Assembly: GCA_027371665.1 (NCBI GenBank)
Contig: DAHXMP010000146.1
Coordinates: forward strand, 1 to 19,469
Length of the DNA stretch: 19,469 bases
DNA from: Bacteroidota bacterium
Lineage (GTDB): Bacteria; Bacteroidota; Ignavibacteria; Kapaibacteriales; UBA2268
Direction: 5' to 3'
Positions 8,167 through 16,616 of this stretch are shown here, piece after piece. Position 1 is the stretch's first letter. Each line of letters begins with the position of its first letter. Under the pieces are notes generated by a model. The model did no database searches. It saw only the letters and a list, made by a program, of their open reading frames with translations, and was not told the origin of the DNA. The translations under genes were made by a program, and so were the position numbers.

Positions 8167-10311
8167 TTATTTTGCTATTACTATCGGTGTCAATATCCTG
8201 CTGTCATCTACAAGTGTAATAATATAATATGTGCCTGAAACTAATCTTCCCGCATCATATCCTATTGTATAATCACCGGGTGAAACCTTCCCGCTCATCA
8301 GGTTTGCCGCCTTCCTGCCGTCAACGTCAACAAGAAACATATCAATATATTTTGACCGTGTTCCCGATAATGTATAATTTATGTTTGTCCTGCTGTTAAT
8401 GGGATTTGGAACAGCAGAAACATTCACAATTCCTTTGCCGCTAATGTCATCGTTAATACCTGTTGTCCCTTCGAGCCAGTTAAGGGATTTTTTTATCAAA
8501 TAATTCCTGGCATCCTCATCCTGAATTATATCAGGGCAAATGGCGAGATAAACCGCTCTTTTCCCCTTATATGAATAACGTGTGGCAACTACCGTGTCGT
8601 TATCCGGGTTTAAATGTTGAAGTATCGGGTATGCTTTCAGGTAATTCGAAATAATAAGAACAGGAGTGTCATATTTGATTAGCTTGCAGGTCAGTGCCAT
8701 GCCGTCACTTATCGGGTCTTTGGCTGTCCCGTTTAAGACAAATTCTCCGCCGTCTTCGCCAATCATGCAGTCTCTCTGGTAATCTACCGCTAATCCGCTG
8801 TCTCCGCTGAAGAACTTAATGTTCTGTCCGCCGGTGCTTTTTGCAATATTTGCTCCCATCAGCATAAACGGCTTTCCGGAATTAAGCATGTCCAGCAGTG
8901 CCTGCATTTCTTCGCTGGTTAGGTTGCCGTCAACTCCGCAGTTCCAGATTATTGACTTGATATTACCGAAAATACCTATATTATCAAGAAATTCTGATGA
9001 GGATATTTGTACATAATTGCTTCTTCCCGATTGAATGATTGCGTTCTGAATCGAATATTTCTGGTTTCCGCCGTCATCCATTACCTCGAAATGCTGTATA
9101 TCTGCCGACATGATTGAAATTGTCTGTGAGCCTTTAATAGCATCAGAGTCATCCTTAACGCCGATTGTTACTGTAGCATCGCCAAATCCCGAAGTAGGAC
9201 CGTGAGTAAGTTTTAAAGTAAAGTCGGCTGTTTGTTGTGGATTGATTGTTATTTCGCCGGTTACTTCCTTCGGATTAATTTTTCCGATTACAGATGAAGG
9301 CAATACGAGGCTTACAGTCCAGTCATCCGGTGTTCTAGTTGATTTATCTGCTGTCAGGAGAAAAGTAACTGTCGAATCGGATATGTTTTTCAGAGTGAAT
9401 GTCTTATCGAATGATTCGCCTTCAGCAACGACTTTTTTGGTTTCGGGCTGGTCTGATGTTACCGTAAATTTCGGCAGTTTTGGCGTTCCTTGATAACCCA
9501 TCGAAACATTCAGGATTTCTTTGTCGCTTGTCGAGTAAACCTGGACTAATCCTATAAGTTTGATGTCTTTTATCTTCCAGTTCGGGTCGAGTATATATGA
9601 AAAGTTTTGTACGAATGTTTGTCCCGCCTGGGCCGGATTTGTAAATGAACCCTGTTCACCCCAGGTGCCGCCAAGCATCTTGCGTACCACCTTCATATGC
9701 TTGTACCCTACGATAATCGGTGGAAGGTTGAAATAAGGATTATCAATATATGTCGAATCCCCGGATAAATAATTATGCTGGTCCCAGCCTGTGCCGGTCC
9801 CGGAAACGCTGTCTTCTGTTATAAAGCAATTGAAACGTAAGTCTTCGTTTAGCGTTTCGAGCATTGTTGCAGTCAGTGTTGCATTCAGTTCACGTGTCGT
9901 TTCGTTTATTGAATAAACGAGATTAACGTCAACCTTTGGACTTTCAGCCATAGACTGCTGACAGTCTGTAACCCAGTTGCCCCTGTTGAGGCAGTATGCT
10001 CCTCCGAATTGTTTCCTGTCTATTGTTCCCGATGGGAAAAATGTAATGCTCATGCCCTGTTCTAATTCTGCGTTTTCGGCTATTACCATGGAATCCCCGT
10101 TGTGTATCTTGCACCCGATTACCTGGTCGGGATACTGTTCGAGCAATTTGTCCATAATATAAGAACCGTCAACGCACCAGCCGCACCATGCCCCCGTGTG
10201 CTGTTCGAGCAAAACTCTCTTAACGGACTGGGCATCTATCTGCCCTGTGTATGCTGTAATAATTGTTATTATTAAAAAGCTGTAAAGCAAGCGAGTAAAT
10301 TTAAAAATCAT
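8167..10311 (-). CDS. Omp28-like exported thioredoxin-fold protein with T9SS C-terminal sorting domain
   Basis: This is a 714-residue exported protein. Residues 1-28 form a signal peptide (basic, then hydrophobic, likely cleavage after Ala27). A thioredoxin-like domain follows with the CGWC active site (C43, C46) in the GAWCGWC context of Omp28-related proteins, and a candidate cis-Pro near 93. Residues about 281-400 look like a beta-sandwich (Ig/NEW3-type) and about 405-615 like a class I amidotransferase-like (ThuA-type) alpha/beta domain; both are fold-level inferences. Residues 630-714 match a Por/T9SS type A sorting domain: a PNP near the start, a GRKA turn, SPGDYTIGYDAGRLVSGTYY, and a final strand ending in IVIAK. 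The protein should therefore be exported by Sec and then delivered to the cell surface by T9SS. A GGAG ribosome site (10319-10322 on the opposite strand) supports the ATG. The terminator lies just downstream. Its substrate is unknown; a thiol-disulfide role is plausible from CxxC. Confidence 0.9.
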   Translation of the reverse strand: MIFKFTRLLYSFLIITIITAYTGQIDAQSVKRVLLEQHTGAWCGWCVDGSYIMDKLLEQYPDQVIGCKIHNGDSMVIAENAELEQGMSITFFPSGTIDRKQFGGAYCLNRGNWVTDCQQSMAESPKVDVNLVYSINETTRELNATLTATMLETLNEDLRFNCFITEDSVSGTGTGWDQHNYLSGDSTYIDNPYFNLPPIIVGYKHMKVVRKMLGGTWGEQGSFTNPAQAGQTFVQNFSYILDPNWKIKDIKLIGLVQVYSTSDKEILNVSMGYQGTPKLPKFTVTSDQPETKKVVAEGESFDKTFTLKNISDSTVTFLLTADKSTRTPDDWTVSLVLPSSVIGKINPKEVTGEITINPQQTADFTLKLTHGPTSGFGDATVTIGVKDDSDAIKGSQTISIMSADIQHFEVMDDGGNQKYSIQNAIIQSGRSNYVQISSSEFLDNIGIFGNIKSIIWNCGVDGNLTSEEMQALLDMLNSGKPFMLMGANIAKSTGGQNIKFFSGDSGLAVDYQRDCMIGEDGGEFVLNGTAKDPISDGMALTCKLIKYDTPVLIISNYLKAYPILQHLNPDNDTVVATRYSYKGKRAVYLAICPDIIQDEDARNYLIKKSLNWLEGTTGINDDISGKGIVNVSAVPNPINSRTNINYTLSGTRSKYIDMFLVDVDGRKAANLMSGKVSPGDYTIGYDAGRLVSGTYYIITLVDDSRILTPIVIAK

Positions 10312-10702
10312 TTGACCACTCCATAAGTTGAAAAAACAATATATCTATATTAAATCATTTATTATCTCAACTTTTGTATTTTCCATTATATAATTTCATT
10401 AATTTATTTCAAAAAGTCAAGTGTTTTTTCAAAATATTTTTTTTGTGATATTTATTTGTTTTTTAACAGGAATATATCATATATCATCTAAGGACTGAAT
10501 GTTTTCTTATTTTGAATGAAAATATATGAATCTGAAATTAACTTGTCATTTGCTTTCTCATCGGATTTATTAGCTTTTTCCGAATACGGTTATTATAATA
10601 TTATGTTTAGCCGAAACAGTCATGGTATATATTATTTTGTTGTCAGGTGCTGCGGCAATGTGCAGTATTTGAGGGTTGTGAAAGATGAGTGAAACAAATA
10701 AG

Positions 10703-10722
10703 ATTCCTGCTTCCAGAGGAAT
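10703..10722. repeat. Small palindrome, dispersed-repeat remnant
   Basis: ATTCCT (10703-10708) and AGGAAT (10717-10722) form a 6-bp stem around GCTTCCAG. It sits in the context GATTCCTGCTTCC...GGAATGACA, which resembles intergenic 'GATTCCTGC...GCAGGAATGACA' repeats common in many bacteria. Copy number in this genome cannot be seen from the window. Confidence 0.4.
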
Positions 10723-10795
10723 GACAAGATAAAATAATTAAAGATTATAACATTTGAAATTAAAATTTGTTATTGGTAATTTGGTAAACTTATTT

Positions 10796-10876
10796 TGTCA
10801 TTCTGAGTGAAACGAAGAATCTAACGTGGGTATTGGTACAATTACCATGAAATTCTTAACTTCGTTCAGGATGATA
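10796..10876. repeat. Imperfect long palindrome of the TGTCATTCTGAG type
   Basis: The left arm (10796-10821) starts TGTCATTCTGAGTGAA, and the right arm (10851-10875) is its imperfect reverse complement, ending TTCGTTCAGGATGA. A small inner stem, TGGTA-CAAT-TACCA (10834-10847), sits at the tip. This arrangement is typical of short dispersed palindromic elements. The mismatches between arms suggest an old copy. A distant relative (CTGTCACCCTGAGCG) occurs at 18911. Confidence 0.55.
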
Positions 10877-10926
10877 TATATAATTTTAGCAATTCCTAAA
10901 ATTTTAAAATTCTGAATTTCAAGAAA

Positions 10927-12018
10927 TCACTGTATAAAATATATCCCATTATATGAAAATGTTACAATAAAAATTATTATTGCCGCCCAGCCAATCATCC
11001 TTCTTTTAGAGTCCAAAACTTCATCTTCTTCGCCGATTTCCGGATGCCCGAGCTTTATAAAAATTCTCGTTACCAGTGCCCAGAAAAGCCAGCCGCCCCA
11101 TCCCGACATAAACCACGGGACATAATTTTTCAGCCAGGTAAGAACAGGCATCAAAGAATTTTGCAGGAAATTGTAAAATCCCCCAGGCTGGCTGATTTTC
11201 AGTGTTTCATATAACAGCTCGAGGAGTGAACCGATGCCGATTACAATCATCAGCCACCAGGTTGTTTTAGCAACTTTTCTCTGTATTTTTCCGCCAAACA
11301 TCGAATAAATCACATGCCCGCCGTCAAGCTGTCCTATCGGCAGCATATTCAGCGAAGTTACGAACATACCGAACCACCCTACATTCAGGAAGGGGTAATG
11401 ATAAATCTCATTCATTGGGGGAAGAAATCCATGCGGATTGGCAAAAATTTTCGCCATTATATAATATAGAATAGTATCTCCGAAGAACAAGTCCGTATGC
11501 GGAATTTTTCCTCCGAATTTCGTCAAATAATACGGGTGTATTTTGTAAATAAAGTCAATACCCGGCAGTGTCATCAGCCCATAAACCAGAAATGCAAAAC
11601 AGACAATAAATCCCGATATCGGTCCAGCCACTCCGATGTCGAACATAGCTTTCCTGCTCGTAATCGGCGAGCGTGTTTTAATCACTGCTCCGAATGTCCC
11701 GAAAGGGTTCAGGTAAACGATCGGCATCGGTATATAATATGGCAGTGTGGCATCTACCTTATGTATTCGCGATGCAAAATAATGACCGAACTCATGGGCA
11801 GATAAGAACACCGTTATCAACACGGCATATGTCAAACCGTAATGCCAGTTCAGCAGGTTAGTGAAATCTTTTCCCGCCCATTGAACGCCTGCAACTCCGA
11901 CTGAAAGAAAGGTTGAAATAAATAAGACTATATGAAGTACGAACTTGTTGTCTTTCTTTGGCTTGTGTGCTTCTGCAAAACTGTATTGCTGTTCATAATA
12001 AGTCTGTGAATCGCTCAT
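10927..12018 (-). CDS. Site-2-protease-type zinc metalloprotease (M50 family)
   Basis: This is a 363-residue membrane protein. A cytoplasmic N-terminus of about 25 residues precedes several hydrophobic helices. The zinc-binding HEFGH motif is at 75-79 inside helix LITVFLSAHEFGHYFA. The FGTFGAVI segment (about 106-113), conserved in this subgroup, and GPISGF (132-137) follow. The third metal ligand is in NMLPIGQLDGGH (Asp232), completing the HExxH...LDG active site inside the membrane. Such proteases cut transmembrane substrates, for example anti-sigma factors or signal-peptide remnants. No PDZ domain is visible, so this is not a classic RseP; it resembles the PDZ-less S2P/EGY-like group. It is the last gene of a compact minus-strand cluster, 15 nt after the small membrane protein gene. 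It ends in TGA, showing TGA acts as a stop in this genome. The substrate is unknown. Confidence 0.92.
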   Translation of the reverse strand: MSDSQTYYEQQYSFAEAHKPKKDNKFVLHIVLFISTFLSVGVAGVQWAGKDFTNLLNWHYGLTYAVLITVFLSAHEFGHYFASRIHKVDATLPYYIPMPIVYLNPFGTFGAVIKTRSPITSRKAMFDIGVAGPISGFIVCFAFLVYGLMTLPGIDFIYKIHPYYLTKFGGKIPHTDLFFGDTILYYIMAKIFANPHGFLPPMNEIYHYPFLNVGWFGMFVTSLNMLPIGQLDGGHVIYSMFGGKIQRKVAKTTWWLMIVIGIGSLLELLYETLKISQPGGFYNFLQNSLMPVLTWLKNYVPWFMSGWGGWLFWALVTRIFIKLGHPEIGEEDEVLDSKRRMIGWAAIIIFIVTFSYNGIYFIQ

Positions 12019-12033
12019 TATATATTATATATA

Positions 12034-12435
12034 TTATTTCTTGCTATTAAATTTTTTAAAAATTATCAATCCGTTGTCTTTAAACTCGAGTAATCCGTCA
12101 GAAATTTTTACCCTCGAGTTAATATATTCGTTACCGTCTCTCGTATCAATATCGTAGAATGAACAAAAATCATTTATGGATATTTTAAATTTGAACCTGA
12201 ACATTGTTTTATAAAACGTGTTATTGCAATGCCGGTGTATTGTTTTTCTTCTTTCACCGTAACCTGTCTTTACGAAATAAGCTCCGGTTGCAAGATAAAG
12301 CCCGATAACGATATAAGCTATGTTCCTTATTGTCAGGATATTTTCGGGAGCGTGAACGATGCTTGCATTAATAGCAAGAAACATTGTTCCGAACATTAGC
12401 CATAACGAGCCGCAAATTATAAAAAGAAATTTCAT
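12034..12435 (-). CDS. Small membrane protein of unknown function
   Basis: I do not recognise a family. From the ATG at 12433-12435 the product has 133 residues. The frame can be extended four codons to a TTG at 12447, but the ATG is preferred because it directly precedes a membrane segment and neither site has a good ribosome site. Two hydrophobic helices (about 3-22 and 37-55) are separated by a short loop, followed by a basic stretch (GYGERRKTIHRH) and a soluble, strand-rich C-terminal domain of about 75 residues ending in a Lys-rich tail. By the positive-inside rule the C-terminal domain is probably cytoplasmic. It lies between lysS (59 nt) and the M50 protease gene (15 nt), so co-transcription is likely; a link to the protease is possible but unproven. 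Confidence 0.7.
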   Translation of the reverse strand: MKFLFIICGSLWLMFGTMFLAINASIVHAPENILTIRNIAYIVIGLYLATGAYFVKTGYGERRKTIHRHCNNTFYKTMFRFKFKISINDFCSFYDIDTRDGNEYINSRVKISDGLLEFKDNGLIIFKKFNSKK

Positions 12436-12494
12436 GTTGAATGTCAATATTATATTTCATAATATATAATTTTTTCGTGATTATATAATTTCCG

Positions 12495-14003
12495 TTAGCT
12501 ATTTTCAGGTCTCATCTGGGGAAAAAGTATCACATCCCTTATTGAAACTTCACCTGTAATCAGCATTACGAGCCTGTCAATGCCTATTCCCAGTCCTGCA
12601 GTCGGGGGCATGCCTATTTCGAGGGCATTGAGAAAATCTTCGTCCAGGACCATTGCTTCTTCGTCTCCCGCTGCACGAATCGATGCCTGCTCTTCAAACC
12701 TTGCCCTCTGGTCACGGGGGTCGTTCAATTCGGAAAAGGCATTCGCTACTTCGAAGCCGTAAACGAATAATTCATATCTTTCCACCAAGCCTTCTTCAGT
12801 CCTGTGCTTCTTTGCCAGCGGCGACATTTCGACAGGATAGTCAATAATAAAAGTCGGCTGAATCAAATCCGGCTGGAGCTTCTGCCCGAATATCTCATCG
12901 AGTATTTTCATAGTAGAAGCGTTGGAATCAACTTCAACTCCGAGCTCTCTTGCCACAGCCAGCAAGTTTTCCCGTGGTTCGCCTTTTATATCCTTCCCGG
13001 TTAGCTCCCTGAACAGGTCAAACATTTTAACTCTCTTAAAGGGAGGAGTGAAATCAATTTCCTGCCCGTTATAATTTATTTTGTATGAATCATGAATTTT
13101 CTGGACGAGTCTGCTTATAAGTTCCTCAGTCATATTCATCATCCAGTTATAGTCTTTGTATGCCACGTAAATCTCTAAAGCGGAAAACTCGGGATTGTGC
13201 ATTTTATCCATTCCCTCGTTCCTGAAATTCTTGCTAATCTCGTAAACCCCTTCGAAACCGCCCGCTATAAGCCTCTTCAGGTACAATTCATCGGCTATTC
13301 TAAGAAACAAATCAATATCGAGTGCATTATGATGAGTGATGAATGGTCTTGCAGTTGCTCCGCCATATAGCGGTTGAAGTATCGGTGTTTCCACTTCTAG
13401 CCATCCGCGTTCATCGAAGTATTTCCTTATTTCAGCAATTATCTTTGACCTTTTTATGAATGTTTCCCTTATCTGAGGATTAACAATCAGGTCAATATAT
13501 CTTTTTCTGTATCTCAGTTCCTTATCTGCAAAAGCATCGTGTATCACTTTATTTCCCTGCTCGTCTACTTCCTCTTTCGGTGTCGGAAGAATTTTTATTG
13601 ATTTACATAGGACAGTTGCTTCTTTAGCATGAATTGAAATTTCTCCCATCTTTGTCCTGAATACGAATCCCTTAACACCTATTATGTCTCCCATATCGAG
13701 ATTTTTCATAAGTTCATAAAATTCGGGAAGGTCATCCTTACGAAAATATATCTGTATTTTGCTCGTGCTGTCCAGTATATGGCTGAAAGTAGCTTTCCCC
13801 ATTTTACGAATGCTTACGATTCTCCCAGCAACGGAAACGTTTGACAAAGGTTCCGGGTTTTCATCCGAAAATGATGATAAAATCTGAGTAGCTGAATGAG
13901 TCTTATCGTATGAATACGGGTAAGGATTTATTCCTGACTCCTCAAGCAATCTAAGCTCTTCGAGCCTTCTCAGTTCCTGGTCATTTAAGTTTTGTTCTGT
14001 CAT
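12495..14003 (-). CDS. lysS: Lysyl-tRNA synthetase, class II
   Basis: The product is a 502-residue enzyme that charges tRNA(Lys) with lysine using ATP, of the usual bacterial LysS length. An N-terminal helical lead is followed by the OB-fold anticodon-binding domain (about 55-135, with VAGRIVSIRKMGKATF). The class II catalytic core follows: motif 1 around 193-210 ending in the ETPILQP segment, motif 2 with FRNEGMDKMHNPEF (about 260-273), and motif 3 with GLGIGIDRLVML (about 470-481). The LysS-typical YGGATARPF and EMSPLAKKH segments are also present. No insertion, frameshift or missing key residue was seen. The ATG start has no Shine-Dalgarno sequence. The gene follows the FlgD-like gene by only 20 nt and is probably read from a promoter upstream of it or within it. 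Confidence 0.98.
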   Translation of the reverse strand: MTEQNLNDQELRRLEELRLLEESGINPYPYSYDKTHSATQILSSFSDENPEPLSNVSVAGRIVSIRKMGKATFSHILDSTSKIQIYFRKDDLPEFYELMKNLDMGDIIGVKGFVFRTKMGEISIHAKEATVLCKSIKILPTPKEEVDEQGNKVIHDAFADKELRYRKRYIDLIVNPQIRETFIKRSKIIAEIRKYFDERGWLEVETPILQPLYGGATARPFITHHNALDIDLFLRIADELYLKRLIAGGFEGVYEISKNFRNEGMDKMHNPEFSALEIYVAYKDYNWMMNMTEELISRLVQKIHDSYKINYNGQEIDFTPPFKRVKMFDLFRELTGKDIKGEPRENLLAVARELGVEVDSNASTMKILDEIFGQKLQPDLIQPTFIIDYPVEMSPLAKKHRTEEGLVERYELFVYGFEVANAFSELNDPRDQRARFEEQASIRAAGDEEAMVLDEDFLNALEIGMPPTAGLGIGIDRLVMLITGEVSIRDVILFPQMRPENS

Positions 14004-14023
14004 TATAAAAATAATTTTTAATA

Positions 14024-14818
14024 CTACGGAATAACAATTCTTTTTCTTATATATTTTATGGTCCCGACTTTAACCTCGGCGATATAATCACCCGAAGGCA
14101 TCCTCCTTCCTTGGTCATCCCTTCCGTTCCATACATATTTATAACTTCCGGGAGGCAGGTTACCTTTGAAAAGAACTGCCACTGCTGTTGCCTGGATAGA
14201 ATAAACCGTGATTTCAATATTTTCGGTATAATCGAGGCTGAATTTAATAACCGGGGAAACATCCTCAACCAGTCCGAGCCATCTCCCGATTGTGTTCAGG
14301 GAAACGAGTCCGCCACCAGGGTTCAGCGGTCTTATCCCGGGCACATACTGTGACGAAATCAGGTTTGTATTATATAGCATCTGTTCTACACCGGACGGCA
14401 AAAATATCTCTGAAGGAAGACTGTTGATGTTTTTTACGGCTACCTGCCAGGGATTTCCTTTTGCAAGTTCCTCCTGAATTTTCCATCCGGCGGCAAATCT
14501 GTTCAGGTCATTTGATATCCTGTCATCTAACGGTAGTTTCTGCCTGAGGGCTCTTGCATAAGCACTGTCCTGGTATGGTGAATACCCGTTTTCGATAAAG
14601 CCAGGCTTAATATTTTCATTCCCGCTGCCGTTTTTATTTATTAATGTATCGCCGTATATTTTCTGAAGCGTTGTCGCATTATTGTTTCTTAAAAGTATAC
14701 TTTTCTCAACGGAATCCCTCGAGGCAAATGATTTTGCTTCAGTGCGGTAAAGACCGGCAAATAACATCAATGCAATTACCGTGAGCAGATTATATTTGAA
14801 ATGATTCCGAATTAACAA
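14024..14818 (-). CDS. Exported protein with C-terminal FlgD-like Ig domain
   Basis: This is a 264-residue predicted secreted protein. The start chosen is TTG (14816-14818). No ATG exists upstream before an in-frame stop, an AGGA sits 6 nt before the TTG, and the next Met (residue 18) would cut through the signal peptide. A basic N-terminus plus hydrophobic stretch (about 10-24) forms a signal sequence. The middle (about 35-185) is unrecognised. Residues about 188-264 resemble the FlgD-type Ig domain found at the C-termini of many surface proteins in this bacterial group: hydrophobic strand pattern, then YVWNGRDDQGRRMPSGDYIAEVK and a closing strand ending in KRIVIP. It may serve as an anchoring or sorting tail. 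Its position just ahead of lysS looks like simple operon sharing. The specific function is unknown. Confidence 0.75.
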   Translation of the reverse strand: MLIRNHFKYNLLTVIALMLFAGLYRTEAKSFASRDSVEKSILLRNNNATTLQKIYGDTLINKNGSGNENIKPGFIENGYSPYQDSAYARALRQKLPLDDRISNDLNRFAAGWKIQEELAKGNPWQVAVKNINSLPSEIFLPSGVEQMLYNTNLISSQYVPGIRPLNPGGGLVSLNTIGRWLGLVEDVSPVIKFSLDYTENIEITVYSIQATAVAVLFKGNLPPGSYKYVWNGRDDQGRRMPSGDYIAEVKVGTIKYIRKRIVIP

Positions 14819-14824
14819 GTAAAA

Positions 14825-14828
14825 TCCT
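14825..14828 (-). promoter_or_regulatory. Ribosome binding site deciding a TTG start
   Basis: The minus strand reads AGGA with 6 nt to the TTG codon at 14816-14818. An in-frame stop lies just upstream (14831-14833), so this TTG is the furthest possible start, and it keeps the signal peptide intact. Confidence 0.5.
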
Positions 14829-14873
14829 GTTTAAATAATTTATTTTTTCAAATTTATTACAAAATTTATTTTA

Positions 14874-14911
14874 GAAAAAAAAACAAACCGATATTGAGGT
14901 CAATATCGGTT
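14874..14911 (-). terminator. Rho-independent terminator after rpsA
   Basis: AACCGATATT (14886-14895) and AATATCGGTT (14902-14911) form a perfect 10-bp stem with loop GAGGTC. On the minus strand the stem is followed by TGTTTTTTTTT (complement of about 14874-14884). It begins 27 nt past the rpsA stop, so rpsA is a separate transcript from the FlgD-like/lysS cluster. Confidence 0.88.
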
Positions 14912-14937
14912 AGTGTTTTATAATATTGTAAAGTTTT

Positions 14938-16527
14938 TTACTTGGAAAAACTATTCAGTTTTTCTTTTTCATTATCCGATAATAAATCCCCTATAGAAAA
15001 TAAGCCGTTGCCTGTTGCTTTAGGCTTATTATCATCTCGTCTCGATGGTTTTCTTTCGCTTTTATGGCTTACTTCTGAGATAAGTTCATCGGTTATTTTC
15101 GGTTCCAGTATAAGCGATTCTTCCGAAGGATTAATATCCGAGATAATAACATCAATTTCTTCTCCCGACTTGAAAGGTATCTTTTTACCTTTTAAAAGCT
15201 GTCTCATTTTACTTCGCGGCATGAAACCGTCAATATCTTCAGCTATTGTTACAATAATTCCCTGTGGCATAACCTGAAAAATAACTCCGTGAACCTCTTT
15301 GCCTTGTGGGAATCTTTCGCTCATTGATTCCCAGGGATTTGGAAGTGTTTTCTTATAGCTAAGAGATAATGTCTGTTTTTCTTCCGAAACTGATAAAATC
15401 TCTATTTTCAGTTCCTGTCCCGCTGTGAGAAAGTCAGACGGATGTTTGATTCTTTTTGTCCATGATAATTCGGAAGACCTTAACAATCCGTCAATTCCCG
15501 GCTTCAACTCAATATATGCACCGAAATCGGTTATTCTCCTGACTGTTCCTGTATGCACCGAACCGATCGGGAAGTTGGTTTCTGCATCTTTCCATGGTGA
15601 ATCTTCCAGTTCCTTTCTGCTGAGTGCTATCCTGTTTCTCTCTTTATCTATCTCGATTATTGCCGCACGGACCGTATCGCCCCTTTTATATAGTTTGTTC
15701 GGATTATCAACATGTACAAGTGACAGGCGAGAGATGTGTATAAGCCCCTCTATGCCCCCAATATCAACGAAGACCCCGAAGGATGCAACAGAGCTTACTT
15801 TTCCCTCCACTATATCACCGATATTTATTTTGTTCCATAATTCTCCAAGAAGTATTTTTTTCCTGCTGACTATAACTGCTTTCCTGTCTTCGTCGTATTC
15901 CTGGATTTCATGTATCATCACTTTTATTTTCTGTCCGATTGATGACATCATTTCCTGTTCTGTCGGTGTCCTTTTGATGGAAAAATGTGAAGCCGGGAGG
16001 AACATCGGAACCTCCTTATATGCTACTCTCATCCCTCCGCGCACCCTGCCTGTAATTGTCACTTCTATCGAGGTGTTCCTTTCCTTTACATTCACCAGTT
16101 CCTCGACGACTTTTTCGGCATGGAGCTGGCGGGCGCTCTTCTTATATTCGACAACCTGCTTCTCTGCCTCAGGCTTTTCTTCGCCGGGTGTTCCTGCCTC
16201 AGGAATTTCCTTTACTTCCTTTTCTTCGACAGGATGTGTGTCCGTCTTTACCTCAACGGCAATGCTTGAAGTTTCCACGGCATCAGGCTCAACTCCCGTT
16301 TGTTCAGCCTCTGCCTGAACTATACTTTTAAAATCTATGGTTTCAGGAATTTCTGATTGTTGTTCATCAACCTGGACTTCTTCATATAATAAAGTTTCAC
16401 CTGAAGTTTCAGCAGTTTGTTCATTCTCCGCCGTAATTTCTTCTACCGATGTACTGGCTTCAACCTGGGTGTTAATTTCAGAAGTGTTTGATTGTTCGTT
16501 ATTAATTGTAGTCTCTTCACTATTCAT
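14938..16527 (-). CDS. rpsA: S1 RNA-binding-domain protein, probable 30S ribosomal protein S1
   Basis: The product has 529 residues. Residues 1 to about 130 form a low-complexity, Glu/Thr/Ser-rich, strongly acidic N-terminal extension. Four S1 OB-fold repeats follow: about 151-223 (GRVRGGMRV, FLPASHFS), 235-305 (EGKVSSVASFGVFVDIGGIEG), 320-393 (GTVRRITDFGAYIELKPGIDG) and 406-476 (GVIFQVMPQGIIVTIAEDIDG). The tail (about 477-529) is basic and then contains SIGDLLSDNEKEK. S1 binds mRNA on the small subunit and helps start translation. Repeat 1 has the 'KGG...FLPAS' pattern of an internal S1 repeat, so the ribosome-docking repeats seen in E. coli S1 (six repeats) seem to be missing or replaced by the acidic extension. 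It could instead be an S1-like paralogue. The gene is divergent from rpsF, with a separate terminator. Confidence 0.85.
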   Translation of the reverse strand: MNSEETTINNEQSNTSEINTQVEASTSVEEITAENEQTAETSGETLLYEEVQVDEQQSEIPETIDFKSIVQAEAEQTGVEPDAVETSSIAVEVKTDTHPVEEKEVKEIPEAGTPGEEKPEAEKQVVEYKKSARQLHAEKVVEELVNVKERNTSIEVTITGRVRGGMRVAYKEVPMFLPASHFSIKRTPTEQEMMSSIGQKIKVMIHEIQEYDEDRKAVIVSRKKILLGELWNKINIGDIVEGKVSSVASFGVFVDIGGIEGLIHISRLSLVHVDNPNKLYKRGDTVRAAIIEIDKERNRIALSRKELEDSPWKDAETNFPIGSVHTGTVRRITDFGAYIELKPGIDGLLRSSELSWTKRIKHPSDFLTAGQELKIEILSVSEEKQTLSLSYKKTLPNPWESMSERFPQGKEVHGVIFQVMPQGIIVTIAEDIDGFMPRSKMRQLLKGKKIPFKSGEEIDVIISDINPSEESLILEPKITDELISEVSHKSERKPSRRDDNKPKATGNGLFSIGDLLSDNEKEKLNSFSK

Positions 16528-16616
16528 AGTATCACCGACAATTTGTTATGCTCAGAAATATCACGAAGATACTTCACCATTTTTAAATTAATGAAAAAAT
16601 TATTTTTTATAGAAAA

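Larger units (their letters stand above)
10312..10926. other. 615-nt gene-free region with repeat remnants
   Basis: No convincing coding frame is present on either strand. The stretch nearest the Omp28-like gene (about 10330-10460) is extremely AT-rich and probably holds its promoter, although no clean TTTG-N19-TAnnTTTG match was found. The half nearer the M50 protease gene contains two dispersed-repeat-like palindromic segments (10703-10722 and 10796-10876). The region separates the lysS cluster from the Omp28-like gene, and the 10796-10876 palindrome could end protease-cluster transcripts, though it has no T-tract. Confidence 0.6.

Noticed and set aside
10480..10500. ATATATCATATATCAT direct repeat as an operator
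   Set aside because: It lies in extremely AT-rich DNA where such short repeats are expected, and it is not placed near a recognisable promoter.
14056..14268. 70-codon minus-strand frame within the FlgD-like gene
   Set aside because: It is a shifted-frame shadow; the FlgD-like frame has the recognisable domain and signal peptide.
15425..16318. 297-codon plus-strand frame
   Set aside because: It is antisense to the S1-repeat region and acidic extension of rpsA; its Ser/Thr/Phe-rich composition is what the opposite strand of Glu/Lys codons gives.
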